Assembly (NCBI GenBank): GCA_006503535.1
Contig: QYRS01000004.1
Coordinates: 744,001 to 808,000 of the forward strand
Reading direction: 5' to 3'
Length of the DNA stretch: 64,000 bases
Source of the DNA: Arthrinium phaeospermum
Taxonomy: Eukaryota > Ascomycota > Sordariomycetes > Amphisphaeriales > Apiosporaceae
Shown one piece after another: positions 1-10,637 of the stretch. The notes beneath the pieces are model-generated. The model saw only the letters and a list, made by a program, of their open reading frames with translations, did no database searches and was not told where the DNA came from. The position numbers and the translations under genes were made by a program. Every line of letters begins with the position of its first letter. Within the stretch, counting starts at the first letter, position 1.

Positions 1-60
1 CAGACCGCAATGAAAATAACGCCAAGATGCGTCCTGAGTGAAAAGGTAGATGTAACTTAC

Positions 61-239
61 TTTGCGTTGGCCTCACTCATGCCAGACATGGTTGCGATTT
101 CGGCCCAGTCGCTGACTCTTGAAGCAGTGGTAGGGTCTTCAGTGTCAGGAACGGAATTCAAAATGGCCTTCGCGACTTTGAGCTGTTCGTACATGCCGAC
201 GTATGTGGCATTGTCGGGGTTGTTTGACTCGTCAGCCAT
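61..239 (-). CDS. Myb/SANT-like array member A, exon 1 only (cut by window edge)
   Basis: Exon 1 starts at ATG 239 and ends at 61, just before a GTAAGT donor. It encodes 59 codons plus 2 nt, starting MADESNNPDN. The C-terminal part (W-AEIA--SGMS-ANAK) has the spacing of the last two helices of a Myb/SANT-like domain and matches the exon 1 ends of the other nine array members. Exon 2, which should begin with Q-R-F-like codons and carry the tail, lies left of the window; bases 1-60 are intron. The unspliced frame reads AAG-TAA at the donor. Assignment to the array is firm. The function, probably nuclear DNA binding, is inferred from the fold pattern only. Confidence 0.75.
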
Positions 240-815
240 AGTGTCGGTTGGTGTGGTTTATTGCAAAAGAAAGCAATATGTGCTACGCGATGTGTAACCG
301 TGAAAGCGCAGTATGAGAATGTAGATATGCCAATGCGATTGCGTGCAATGGTGAGAAGTAACGATGGAGATGAAAAGGTAGGGAGCTGTATCAGAAGAGA
401 CTGTCGGCAAGACCTTTTTTGTAGCGGCTGGGGAAAAGCTCAGTGGCAGGTTTGCAATTAGAAGAAATTGCTTGCTCAATGGTAATTGTGAAATAAACAA
501 GCCCTATCAAGCTGCCAGATTTGTTTCTGCTGAGCTCCCTCGTATGTGTCACGGCAGGAGAGAAAGAGGCATCAGATGCGAGAGACAAATTCACAGAGTA
601 CAGTCATATAAAAGCAAACCCAAGATCTCATCGGGAAAGCAATATCGTGGTGTAACGACGCCATCCATCTTCATTCATCTCATATCTGTTGATCTATTTG
701 TACAGTGGTGATTCATCTAGCAGCTGCCCTGAGTTTGCAGTGCAGCGGAATCTACCCTAATGTTACAGTCACCATTCAGTCACCTCTATGCTATCCGCAG
801 GATCGAGAGTGCGAC
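240..815. other. Intergenic, 5' flank of A and 3' flank of B
   Basis: No gene is seen. The stretch should contain the promoter of member A (minus strand) and the 3' region of member B. The short ORFs here have no family resemblance. Confidence 0.6.
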
Positions 816-2266
816 TTAGATGTCGTTCTCCTCGGACGATTCCTCTCCCTTTCCATCCTCCTGGTGCTCCTCCTGGTTCTCACCCTGGTGCTCCTCCTGC
901 TCACTGGGAGAGGCAAACTCGGGAGGAATGGGCCAAGGCATAGAAATGCCCCACTCGCGTTGAGCGAGGCTGGACTGCGCGCGAGCCACCCCGAGGCGAC
1001 GGGCTTCCTGGTGCATCCCAGCCTCTCCCTGTTGAGCCGCAGCGCCGGCAGGACTGAAAGGGCCAGGGACGATGGCAGGAAGGCCCTGCTGACGGTTACG
1101 GGTCGGGGCTCGAGTCTGAGGGGCACTCTCCTCCTGTGCCTGCTTGGCGGTTGCCTTCGTCTTGGGCTTCTTCGTCATGGGCTTCTTGGCAGAGGCCTTG
1201 GCATTGTCATCATCCTCGGGTGCAGCACGCTTCTTGCCGCGCTGCTGCTTGGCTGGGGATGAGGCTTGGCGGGTGATAGACGTATCCTTGTCGTCCTGCT
1301 CATCGTTCTCCTCGGTCAGGGTGCTTCGGGCATGTTGGGTGTTTCGGGTCTTTCTGGCCACAGTGCGGGCGGGGCGCGGAAGGGCAGGAGCGGTCATGGT
1401 TGCGTTGTTGTGAGAAGGAACGTCCTCACCGTCGTCACCGTCATCGATCTCTTGATCTTCGCTAGGGACCGGGCGGGATCGTCTGGGGTGCCGGTTGCTG
1501 CCAGTCTGCAAGACGCCCTGGTTTCCGCTTGCATTGTTGCCGGACTGGAGGGCCTTGAGTCTCTGGTCTCCACTTGCCTTGTTGCCGCGCTGGCGGGGCT
1601 TAATTTGAGCGGGCGGTGGGGGAGGACCAGCGGTATCGCGCTTATAGTGTCTCTTCTCTGCACCGAATCGCTGTCTGTGAACGCGGTGAACCGTTTGTTA
1701 GCTCATGTCCTTCATCTTTGCCAGGCCCTTTGTGATTAAATGTATCGTGTACAGCATGATGACACGACGGGATGGCAAAACAACATGTGTCGGCACCTCA
1801 AGTGAACGTCCTAGGTAGCAAACCAGTTGGTGTGGGTAACTCGAAAAACATTAACTTACTTGGCAGTGGCCTGGCTGAAGCCTGTGTCCCCCGAAATCTT
1901 GTCCCAATGCTTGACTCGGAAGTGACCTTCAAGATTATATTTCATGATGGTCATGCAGAGCTTATTCTGCTGCTTCAGGAATTTAATCTCGCGTCTGGCT
2001 GCAACGAGACGAGGGTCGGTGTCATCGTCATCATTGTTGGGAGCACTTGGATCGCCAGAGTCACCAGAGTCGCCAGAGTCGCTTGAGTCTCCAGAATCGC
2101 TAGAGTCGCCAGAATCGCCAGAGTTGCTGACATCGCTTGCATCGTTGGTCTCAATGGCATTGTTGTCATTGTTGACATTGTTGGTGTCGTCAGCAATGTT
2201 GGCGTTGTTCTCATTGGACGCGCTGTCCTTCTTGGGCTCGTTGCCCTTGGTCTGCTCGCTGACCAT
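816..2266 (-). CDS. Myb/SANT-like array member B (REWG-tail type)
   Basis: Two exons, 2266-1860 and 1674-816, give 421 aa. Exon 1 begins MVSEQTKGNEPKKDS, passes through Asn-rich and then Gly-Asp-Ser repeats (about residues 45-75), and ends in the Myb-like core (NLEGHFRVKHWDKI through GFSQATAK). The 185-bp intron is phase 2 and the next codons read K-QRFG. Exon 2 encodes a basic, low-complexity tail with KKPMTKKPKTKATAK-type stretches, the REWGI motif shared with members C and E, and an acidic end (EEHQGENQEEHQEDG). This is the longest member. The tail suggests a disordered nuclear protein with possible nuclear localisation signals. DNA binding is inferred, and no target is visible. Confidence 0.8.
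2050..2133. repeat. Coding minisatellite, Gly-Asp-Ser repeat in member B
   Basis: Imperfect tandem 9-nt units (TCGCCAGAG-like on the plus strand) encode a run of GDS/SDS triplets in exon 1 of member B, upstream of its Myb-like domain. Such runs change length easily. Confidence 0.8.
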
Positions 2267-3316
2267 GTTGATTGATTAATGTCAGGGATGTCTGTACTGT
2301 AATGAAGCAAGAGGTCCAAAAGTGAGGTGTGAGAACAACAAATGTTGGATGAGAGATTAGAGGATGTCAAGCAAGAGCTCTGGATGATGGTGATGTTGTA
2401 GCAAGGAATCTCAGTTGGGTCTGCAACTTTCTCCCAAGAGCTACCTGCCGGGCGGGGGTGTTGGTGAAAAGATGTGACAGGAATTTGAGCTGTTGCTTGG
2501 CCTTGCTTTATAGGAATTTTCCGGTGGGTGATTGTGAATACAAGTGATTATTCAGGAGCTGCTGGAGCTAGGATCAGTTCCGATTTAAACAAAATAGGAC
2601 TAGTGGCCCCACACCTTGCCTATGCAGTGCTATTATAGCAGTATGGTCCCTAGAATAGTGACCTGTTTATAGAAGCTCAAAGTGGGGCACACCGGGTCCA
2701 ATGTACAGTGACTCCAGATAATAGGGAATAGGTACATCATGGGTCTTATGAGCTGGCTGCTTCAGTTGACGAGTCTGATTTTCCCCCAGAGTACCCCGCG
2801 CCTGGAGCCTCCTGTATGCCTTGACAAGCCCATACCAAACCCCTACAGGTTTGGAAAGTCGGAGCGGATTCACTAGTCGAGCTTATCTTATGGAATATCA
2901 GTTGCACAGAGTACCCAGCTACCAGCCGGAGTCTTACGCCAATCTCAGTCTCCGTATGACGCTGTCTGGCTGGGGACATGGTGGCGTCGCAGTTTCACTC
3001 TGGAGCAGAGTGGGAGCAAGCATTGTCAAGAGCGGCAGATGAAACGCATTCCTCTTCGCCCTCGATCAACATATATAGAAAGGATATGACACAGGGAACG
3101 AATGTAAGTAGGGACATAGCAGTAATTTCTATAATGATCTCATAGCATTGCCTATTTCTGCAAATCCGTGAAGCTTCATACGGCAGGTTCCTTACTCTCC
3201 TGGCGGAGGGAACGTACCCAGGAGCTCATGGGATGCTTCACTACCAAAATTCCTTCTACTCGTACAGTCTCTCCGTAATTAACTCTCAGTGCGTTCAGTC
3301 TACTCAACGTGACTGT
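2267..3316. other. Intergenic between B and C
   Basis: It holds the promoter side of B and the 3' flank of C, both minus-strand genes. No convincing ORF, repeat or RNA gene is seen. Confidence 0.6.
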
Positions 3317-4502
3317 TCACTCGTCTTGTTTCGGCTCGTCACCACCGACGTGCTCATCCTCCTTGGCAGAAACGCCCCACTCGCGACCAATGGCCTCGTC
3401 CCGTTGACGGGCCTCCTGGCGTCTGCGCTCCTCGTGAAACCAGGGCCAGACGCTGCCCTGGGAGAGTTGACCCGCAAGTGCGGAAGAACCCGAGTGGTGA
3501 GATCGAAGAGTTCGCCGAGTATGGGTGCTCTGCTGGCTGTTCTGTAGCATCGTAGCTGACTCCGGCTCATGCGTATTGTTGGCACCGGTGGTCTTTGTCG
3601 ACGCAGCCTTCTTCGTTTCGGCACCTTGGTCCGCCTGGGGCTTGGGACGCCCGGCTACGCTTCCTCGCTTGGGAGCCTTCCGGGTAGGCCGTACATCCTC
3701 CTCATCGCTTTCAGCCTCGTCCTCACTGTCAACACGGCCACGCTTCGTGTCGTACTGTCGCTGGGTGAGAGCAGGGGCTCGGGTGACGGCGGGGACAGGA
3801 ATGACTCTCATCTTAGTAGCCCGGCGGCTGACTTGGGACTCGGTGGATCCAGTGCTGGTGGACGACATCTCCCCATCTTGGTCTTCGGCCTCTTTCTCTT
3901 CAACCTCTTGCCCATCCTGGTTATTCTCAGGGGGGAATAGTGCGTTCCGAGCGCGTTCTGGGTCGTCAATGTTGCCACTTCCGATGCCGGTTCTGGTGCC
4001 GGTTCTGGTGCCGGTGCGGGTGCCGCTTCGGCTGCCGCCTCGGTTGCCGTTCGCTTTACCGCCCCGGTTTCGGGACAGAATCTTGGGGATTGGCGGGACT
4101 CGGCCGTCGGTGCGAGCCCTGTGGTGATTCTTCATACCACCGAAGCGTATCCTGGTTAATCAGTTGTTTAGTCGTCGTCCCTTGAAGTCGCTGGGAGAGG
4201 CAATACGTGATGAGGGAACGGAAGGACAAGTTGAGTTGGTTCCAAATGATGCAGGCTATCAGGGCAGGTAGGCCTTTCATGAAGATTCTCCAAGTACCGA
4301 TGACTTACTTGACAGTTGCTTGACTTAAGCCGATTTTCTCGGCGATCCCCTTCCAGTTCTTGACCTTGAAGTCGTGTTTCTTGTCCTTTTCCAGGTTGAA
4401 CTCCATAATGGTCATGAGAATCATCTCGTTGTCAATGTCGTCGTTAGTGGCGTCATTGCTGGGCTTTCCACTCTGGCTGCCCTCGTCGGATTTATCAACC
4501 AT
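3317..4502 (-). CDS. Myb/SANT-like array member C (REWG-tail type)
   Basis: Exons 4502-4309 and 4151-3317 give 342 aa. The start chosen is MVDKSDEGSQ at 4502, because the other members also open M-A/V-D/S. An in-frame ATG at 4520 would add six residues. The Myb-like core is FKVKNWKGIAEKIGLSQATVK, followed across the 157-bp phase-2 intron by K-IRFGG. The tail carries Gly-Thr-Arg repeats of 12 nt, an acidic segment with an SDEEDVRPTRK patch, a basic stretch, and the terminal motif GREWGVSAKEDE shared with B and E. Nuclear DNA-binding function is inferred from the fold pattern and basic tail. Confidence 0.8.
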
Positions 4503-5992
4503 CTTGATCAGTGATAACAATGCACTTCACTGAGATGGAAGAAAGGTAGGTGCTGCCAAGGAGGGGTGCAGGAGTGGGAAGTGGTATGGGCAGGTAAAAC
4601 ACGACAGGAAATTCAATTGAGTCTTGATCAAAACACCCGAGAAATGATGGTGTTCTGTTGCGCCTCTCAAGTGTTACCTACTAGGTTGAGAAGGTGTTGG
4701 TGAAAAGGTCAAGCTGGAGCTCATCTACAGCTAGAAGTTATGATAGAAGAAAATACAAGTGGCTGATTCGGGATTCCCAATGCCTATAGAAAACGGCCTA
4801 AGCCTAATTGGGCCTTATGTCAACTGTTACAGCTTACTATGTGACTCGATCCACCAACAGTGGCAGTGGCTTCCTGATTGTGGCCCACCCTTGTAAGAGA
4901 ATTGTTGGTCTAGGCACTTGGAATAGCTACACAGCACCTGGATCGGGTGGTTTCTGATTGACTGTTGGGGAGTAGGCTGCTGAAGGCGCTTTCTCATTGG
5001 CCGAGCTTTTGATTTTGTCCTATACAGCTAGGAATGTACGCCTAATTGGATCCCGCAACTACCATATTGCTAGGATGATTCAAGGCGGGGCAGACGGTAA
5101 CTGGGGGGTCCATGGCCTATAGGATTGCGAGAAACAAAATAGTCCCAGATCAATGGGCCTTCAACTAGCTACGTCAAAACAGCAGATCATCCTCGAACTG
5201 ATGATGGGAAGCATTAGAAACTATCACTTGTGTATAGAATTGACCTTTTCAGCACTAGACAAGCATCCTTGTAAGTGACCGGGCTAGATATGCATTCGTT
5301 ACCAAAGACCAATAGCTACAAATGATGAATGATCAACGACACCAGTTACAATGGCTGAATCCTTGTCCAGGCTGAGCTGTTTTATCCACCATCACTGCTT
5401 ACATAATGAAACAGAATGGAGTTTTCGTCAATATTGAATACTAATAGTGAGCAGACAATCTAAAAGGCATAATGCAATTTCTCCTTATTTTGTATCCCTT
5501 CCACAAGCTGATCTAGCTAGACACTGAGCTTGCACTGTCCTTCACACGCACAAGCAATCTAGATGCACAGAAAATACCACATGACAGACGCCAGTTATCC
5601 TTCCACAGTCATCAATTTCTTGATTGCACATTTAGCCCTCTGTCAATAACTGAAAGATTTGTCACTGGCGCTTCCCTCTCCCTCATTTTCCACTATTACC
5701 AAGCTGCATAGGCGTCAACAGCGATCGTTGCCCATACGACTTCTTCGCTTTACCACTGTCCCCAACAACGCAGCTAGCAAGCTTTGGTTGCAAACCTGAC
5801 ACAAATCTCTTTCCCCCATCTCTCGAAAAGGGCACATAAAAGAGCCCTAAACAACCACTTCTCATTCCACAGTTCTGTGCCTCTTCATTGTCACCATTGC
5901 ATTCCACCATCACATCACGACCGGAGCTTTCACAATTATCCACCATCCTCCGAGCCTTATTTCCTTTTCGGTGAAGAACCCTACTCATTACC
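4503..5992. other. Divergence point of the array, shared upstream region of C and D
   Basis: These 1.5 kb separate minus-strand C from plus-strand D and mark the strand switch of the array. By eye the stretch is AT-richer than the exons. No further array remnant or other gene was recognised. A D/G-type promoter element lies at 5793-5812. Confidence 0.6.
5793..5812 (+). promoter_or_regulatory. Upstream element shared by members D and G
   Basis: AACCTGACACAAATCTCTTT lies about 180 bp before the D start codon. A nearly identical block occurs about 200 bp before G (11028-11047). A weaker match, CACCTGACATAACAG, precedes E near 7052. Conservation between non-coding flanks of otherwise diverged paralogs suggests a promoter or leader element, or recent duplication. 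Confidence 0.5.
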
Positions 5993-6441
5993 ATGGCTGA
6001 TCAGCACAACACCTCTGATAACACCAAGACCGTCCCCATGGATAAAAGTCTCATTCTCCTCATGACGATCTTGGATGTGAAGCACCCTGGTCTAGACGCC
6101 GACAAATGGGCAGACAAGTGGCCTGAGGTCGCAGCCGCTCGCGGCATGAGTGAGTCCGACGCAAGGTAAACTTTATCCACCCTTTCATTTTTGCATCTTA
6201 TCTTCGTGATGTTCTAGGTGCTTTCTGGCGCTCAATGCCTCTTACACATCCTCACTACAGCTTCACGAGAAATGGCTAACGAGTATCCCTCATGGCTTAC
6301 AGGAAGCTCTTCGAGGAGATCAAGGAGGACTTCGCTGTCCATACCAAGAATTTCGTCCGCAAACCGGTGGTCATCAAGCGACGGCCACGAGCCCCCAAGG
6401 CCAAGGACCAGGCCCCCAAGGCTGTTAAGGGAAAGAAGTAA
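5993..6441 (+). CDS. Myb/SANT-like array member D, shortest form
   Basis: Exons 5993-6165 and 6303-6441 give 103 aa. It begins MADQHNTSDNTKTVPMDK. The Myb-like core (WADKWPEVAAARGMSESDA) ends at an AG/GTAAAC donor. The 137-bp phase-2 intron leads to R-KLFEEIKEDF. Exon 2 carries the FVRKPVVIKRRPR motif seen also in E and G, then a short Lys/Pro-rich end (KAVKGKK) and a stop. The long tail of the other members is absent, so D is essentially the domain plus a basic patch. It could act as a minimal binder or competitor of its paralogs; that is speculative. Confidence 0.8.
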
Positions 6442-7321
6442 GAGCAGTGCGACATCTGAGTCTTGCTCCAAAGTCTCAGAACCTGAAGATAAGGTGTCAC
6501 GAAGAGGTTACAATAAGTAGACCATGACACCTCAATAAGTAGGCTCAATTTACGAGAACGCAGCAAGCTTGAACATCTGATACATCACAGTAGTGCTTCA
6601 TTGGGACAACTCGGACAGCCGATCGTGAGTGAAGTCGTAGCCACATATGGTGAAATATGACGAAGGAGTTTCAAGACGACATTACTGCTTTGTAGATATC
6701 TGCTGGAGAAGCATACTAGCCATCTACAGCATTATCACTTGTATAATATGGGAATCCCAGCCAACAATCATTTAGTAAACCTTTCTGTATTCGTCTTCTA
6801 TAGATGTGCCCCGCACAACTGCTCTCGTACCTTTGCTTCGTACAGTACCTAGCTTGCCTCATCGTAAGCATATCTGTTTCTTTACACTCCTATTGGTCTG
6901 AATTAAATCACTCCAGCAGACAATGATTCAGTATCAGTTCATGTTACTGTGCTTGCTTCACTGCTTTCCAGAGCTGTTTACTGCCCCACACTTTAATTCT
7001 ATAGCATTAAAATCACACAGCTACTGATTGTACATCGCATCGAATCGCCCCACCTGACATAACAGTTGCAGGTAGCTTGGGTCTTTTGCACATCTCTCAT
7101 CCATCTCACAACTCACTCGTTGTCGAGCAGTGAGGTTCGAGTTTCGCTACCAGTCATACCAGAACCACACCTGGCCACACAAACAAAGCCTGCTGCTTCT
7201 TTGCTTGTGTTTTCTCACACATTTTCTCACCATCACATAATCCACTCCCTCCCTTTGCAGTAACACCAATAACAACTGTTCATTCTTTCTTTCCCGTTGC
7301 CACTACTCACAGTCGTTCATC
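6442..7321. other. Intergenic between D and E
   Basis: It contains the 3' flank of D and the promoter and leader of E (a CT-rich leader at about 7180-7320). No gene is seen. Confidence 0.6.
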
Positions 7322-8434
7322 ATGGCTGATAAACCCAACAAGAACGACAAGCCCGGCAAGGGCAATAAGGACACCAAGCCGACCTCATCCGATTCCCAGG
7401 AGAAGATGACCGCCAGGGAGATCCTGTTGATGACGATTCTGCAGAAGCACCACCCGGATGGCATCACGGATGAGGAGTGGGCTGCTCTTGCGCCTATCGG
7501 CACCAGGAACGATTCCGCTGCGAAGTAAGTACTAGCCGCCTTTCCCCTCTCTCATCGTCACCTCTCACTACTTTCAATGCTCACTGTGAAGCATTGGCTA
7601 CACCATGTTTTGCAATGGATACTAACGGGATGTGACCTCGTCGCTTATAGGGAGTACTACGGCGAGCTTGTGGACCAGCACGCGTACTCAACGAAGGATT
7701 TTGTCCGTCTCCCTGTGGTCATCAAGAAGCGTAATCGGGTCCCAAAGAAGCAGCCTATCGCCGACCTTGAGGATGACTACGATGACCTCGACGATGGAGA
7801 TGACGCTCCGGCCCTTACCCTTCCTCGGCCCAGCCAGACTCGTCCTGGTACCCTCGCTCAGCGACCTCGCGCCCCTCGAGCCCCTCGAGCCCCTCGAGCC
7901 CCTCGCGCCCCTCCTGCCCCTCCTGCCCCCCGAATTCCCCGAGGCACTGGAGTCGCAAAGGGCAAAGGAAACGCCAAGACCACCAAGGAGGGCGGCAAGC
8001 AAGCCTCCTCACCTTCCACCTCCAAGGGCGCTATCAGCACCCGCCCCGCCGCCAAGAGAAACAACGACAACCCTGCACCTGCTGGCCCCTCGAAGCGCCA
8101 GGTCAAGGCTCAGGGCAACACGGAGCCCGCACCTGCCAGTCCTCCGCGCCGTAGCCCGTCCCCCGGCGACTCTTTCGACGAGTCGACCGAGGGTGAGGAG
8201 TTGCTGATGGAAGGCCTCGCTCGCATGGCGCCCGAGTCGGCTGTGGGCAGGGAGTACTTTAGTCGCGGCGCCAGGCCCGCGAGCGCGTGGAGGAGGCCGC
8301 TCGTCGCGAGTGGGGTGTTCAGGACGATGGCCAGCCGGAAGGCGAGGATCAGCCTGAGGAGGAGGGCCAGCCGGAGGAGGAGGACTAATTACGACTCCAT
8401 TGGGTGGTCACTGGATACGGTGATGAAGTTGTAG
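7322..8434 (+). CDS. Myb/SANT-like array member E, frame break in tail
   Basis: Exons 7322-7524 and 7651-8434 give 328 aa as read. It begins MADKPNKNDKPGKG. The core is ILLMTILQKHHPDG through GTRNDSAAK, and the 126-bp phase-2 intron leads to K-EYYGELVDQH. The tail has FVRLPVVIKKRNR (as in D and G), an Ala-Pro-Arg repeat at about 7866-7935, and SPSPGDSFDES. The open frame misses the REWGV motif of B and C, but that motif is encoded at 8305-8319 one frame over, followed by an acidic end and TAA at 8386-8388. A single missing base near 8265-8270 explains this. It is either a real frameshift or an assembly indel. Confidence 0.75.
7866..7935. repeat. Coding repeat, Ala-Pro-Arg run in member E
   Basis: Tandem 9-nt units (GCCCCTCGA-like) encode APRAPRAPR followed by APPAPP in the tail of member E. 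Confidence 0.8.
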
Positions 8435-9119
8435 GATTAGGGAGATGGTGTACTCTACGATAGGACCCTGGCGCTATGCAAAGGCTCGGGTCACAGGATG
8501 CATTTGATAGTGAGACAACCATTGAGATATGACTACAGTACTGCTTTCGCTTTGTGATCGTAGATTGTGTGTATTGTTGATTCGATGTCCTCGTTCGTTA
8601 GTAAAGACATGTGACCATGATGGCTTCATTTCGAAAAATATCCTACTCCCAATGCGTGACATAACACCCCAGCACATGTAGCACAGAAGGCAACCGGGAA
8701 AATCATGTTTATCGGGTATGGTTTCTCAGGGATGGCGTACAGAACGTCCAAAGAAGCTGAGTAAAATGTGAAGCACATGTGAATGGGAGCTTTAGTAGTA
8801 ATAAACGTTTATGGATAATTCCTATTGAAATAAAATACATCCAAATACAGCTTAGGCACCTTTTTTGGCTGATTCTCAGGAGGAGCTCCAGCCCACCCTA
8901 CATACATAAGGGCTCTCTTCCATCCTTGATCCTAGGTCCAACCGGTCCATCGATATTCAACTTTTCCGACCATCCAAGTCAACGCTTGGAGGGGAAAAGT
9001 TGTAACTCCGACACCACTCTCGAGATCTCTTTCACAAGTCCTTTCCTTGTCCACATCCCCAGACCACCCTAGCTCTTCCCAACTCATTGCAATATTAATT
9101 ATTGCATTTGCTGATCAAG
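8435..9119. other. Intergenic between E and F
   Basis: It holds the 3' flank of E and the promoter of F, with an F/H/J-type element at 8931-8943. No other gene is seen. Confidence 0.6.
8931..8943 (+). promoter_or_regulatory. Upstream element shared by F, H and J (copy at F)
   Basis: CCTAGGTCCAACC lies 177 bp before the F start. The same 13-mer precedes J at 15753-15765, and a one-mismatch copy precedes H at 12733-12745. Around it, CATAAGG-TCTCTT and AATATTCAACTTTTCCGA-like blocks are also partly conserved, so the duplicated unit included the promoter. Confidence 0.55.
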
Positions 9120-10200
9120 ATGGCCAACCCCTTGAATGAGAAGGAGAAGTTCCTGATGGAAGTCATCGAGAAGCTTCATCCCGGCTTCAGACTGTCCGAC
9201 TGGGTAGAAATCGGAGGCCGTCAAAACATGAGCGATGCTGCCGCCAAGTAAGTCCTCCCAATATCATTTATCTTGCTGCATCACTTTATACTATCCTCTA
9301 TTATTACTGAGCAACACAATCCTGCTCTCATTTCTTTTCCTTCTTCCTTTTTCTATTGCAACTTTGAATGATCCAGCCTGACATAAACTCTTCGATTTTC
9401 TAGGCAGCGCTTTGAACACATAAAGAGGCAGTACGAGAAGGAGGTAGCCGATGAGGCTCAAGCTGCTCCTGCTGCCAATGTTCATTCCGCCGGTGCTGCC
9501 TCCGCCAACGCCCCCTCAGGTAATGCCCCCTCTGGTAACGCCCACTTCGGCAACGCCCCCTCCGGTAGTGGCGCCTCCGGCAACTCCCCCTCTGGTAGCG
9601 CCCCCTCCGGTAGCGCCCCCTCCGGTAGTGGCACCTCCGCCAATGGCTCTTCCGGTCCGATTACCCGCTCGGCACGATCGGCTCGTCAAGCTGCCCGGAG
9701 CAGCTCCAAGCGTCCTACCCACGAGGATGAAGACGACGAAGAGGACGACGTCGCCGCCATGCCCCCTCCTCCTGCTAAGCGACCCCGACGCCCCGCCCGA
9801 AGCACCACAAAGACCCAGACTGCCGCGGGCACTAGCAACAACGCCGAGGATGGCAAGGACGACGAGGACGACAAGAACCCTGTCCCTCCTGAACACCGTT
9901 ATACCAAGCCGAAGCCGTATGTTTTTCCCAACTTGGTGAGATCCACCCCGCCCTGCACCTAGTGATATTTGGAGACTAACCTTTATGGTCAACAGCGTTG
10001 AGAAAGACCAAGGCCATGGCGAGGTGGAGCAGCGCGAAGATGAGGAGGATCTCGGCGGCATTTTCGCCAAGCCGCCGAAGAACTCGAAGGGGCGGACTCC
10101 AGTTCCTGACTTGGACCTCGTGCGTCGCAGGAAGGCGGCTCGCGCCAGCATCGAGCGCAAGCGCAAGGAAGAGGAGAAGGATCATAAGAGCAATGAGTAA
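9120..10200 (+). CDS. Myb/SANT-like array member F (YVFPNL-tail type)
   Basis: Exon 1 is 9120-9247 and exon 2 starts at 9404 after a 156-bp phase-2 intron. It begins MANPLNEKEKFLMEV; the core is FRLSDWVEIGGRQNMSDAAAK, then K-QRFEHIKRQYEK. The tail has 15-nt Ser-Gly-Asn-Ala-Pro repeats, PPPPAKRPRRPARS, and NPVPPEHRYTKPKPYVFPNL. Two endings fit. Reading on gives a stop at 9960-9962 (229 aa). Alternatively, a second intron 9936-10002 (GTGAGA donor, CTAAC branch at 9976-9980, GAG acceptor) joins an exon 10003-10200 with a charged end RRRKAARASIERKRKEEEK (285 aa). The second ending resembles the tail of H and is preferred. Confidence 0.75.
9510..9650. repeat. Coding minisatellite in member F
   Basis: About nine imperfect 15-nt units (consensus near GGTAACGCCCCCTCC) encode GNAPS/GSAPS repeats directly after the DNA-binding domain of member F. 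Confidence 0.8.
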
Positions 10201-10462
10201 GCTAGCCTTTACTTCTCAGAAGAATGAATAAGATATGATGCCATCGATGAATGGTTTGCGCTTGGTTGAGAATGGCTCTTTGTATGATAGATCTTCGTTT
10301 CGTCCTGAGGGTTTGCCGACATCATGTAGCAATGACGGAACACATGGCAAACCCAGACATAAATAGTAGACACAATACAGTGGTTTCTGTTATCCTTTTT
10401 CTTCTATAAGCTTTGTCGCGTTGTCATCCAGCAGGGAGAATGTAATAACCTCCCTTTCAACA
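10201..10462. other. 3' flank of member F
   Basis: Non-coding. It includes the 3' element shared with H and J (10366-10405), and no gene is seen. Confidence 0.6.
10366..10405 (+). repeat. 3' flanking element shared by F, H and J (copy at F)
   Basis: A block of the form AGAC/GCA-AATACA, six variable bases, TCTGT-AT, then a CT-rich run lies about 170 bp after the F stop. Matching blocks follow H (14003-14042) and J (17236-17278), each preceded by a GGCAA-CCC-like stretch. It may be a 3'-end or polyadenylation signal copied with the gene unit. Confidence 0.5.
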
Positions 10463-10637
10463 GGTATTATGACGATCCCAAGCCCTGGAAATTCCCAACT
10501 TGAAGAAATGCAATACCCGCTCCTCTGCACTTTCAAATGCGAAGGGCTGTACCTAACGTCCCCCGGAAGAGTTCGTGGCGCACAGGAAGGCCGTCAAACT
10601 TGCCAGCCAAGGCGAGGAAGAGTATGAGCTGGACTAG
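10463..10637 (+). pseudogene. Decayed tail of an eleventh array member
   Basis: Translation from 10464 gives RYYDDPKPWK and, after one frame slip, FPNLKK. This matches the RY--KPKPYVFPNL tail motif of F, H and J. Further on, in another frame, EEFVAHRKAVKLAS ending EEEYELD and TAG (10635-10637) resembles the last exon of F. No exon 1 or Myb-like core is seen upstream before F. I read it as a truncated, frame-broken relic of a duplicated F-type unit. Confidence 0.6.

Noticed and set aside
705..1739. Long plus-strand ORFs opposite member B
   Set aside because: They are Leu/Val/Ala-rich antisense shadows of the basic, low-complexity exon 2 of B. The minus strand has the intron, core and shared tail motif.
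3525..4127. 200-codon plus-strand ORF opposite member C
   Set aside because: Antisense shadow of the Arg/Gly/Thr-rich tail of C, with no domain of its own.
8189..8271. Intron in member E to join the REWGV frame
   Set aside because: GT donors and AG acceptors exist here, but every combination I tried gives the wrong phase. A one-base frameshift is simpler.
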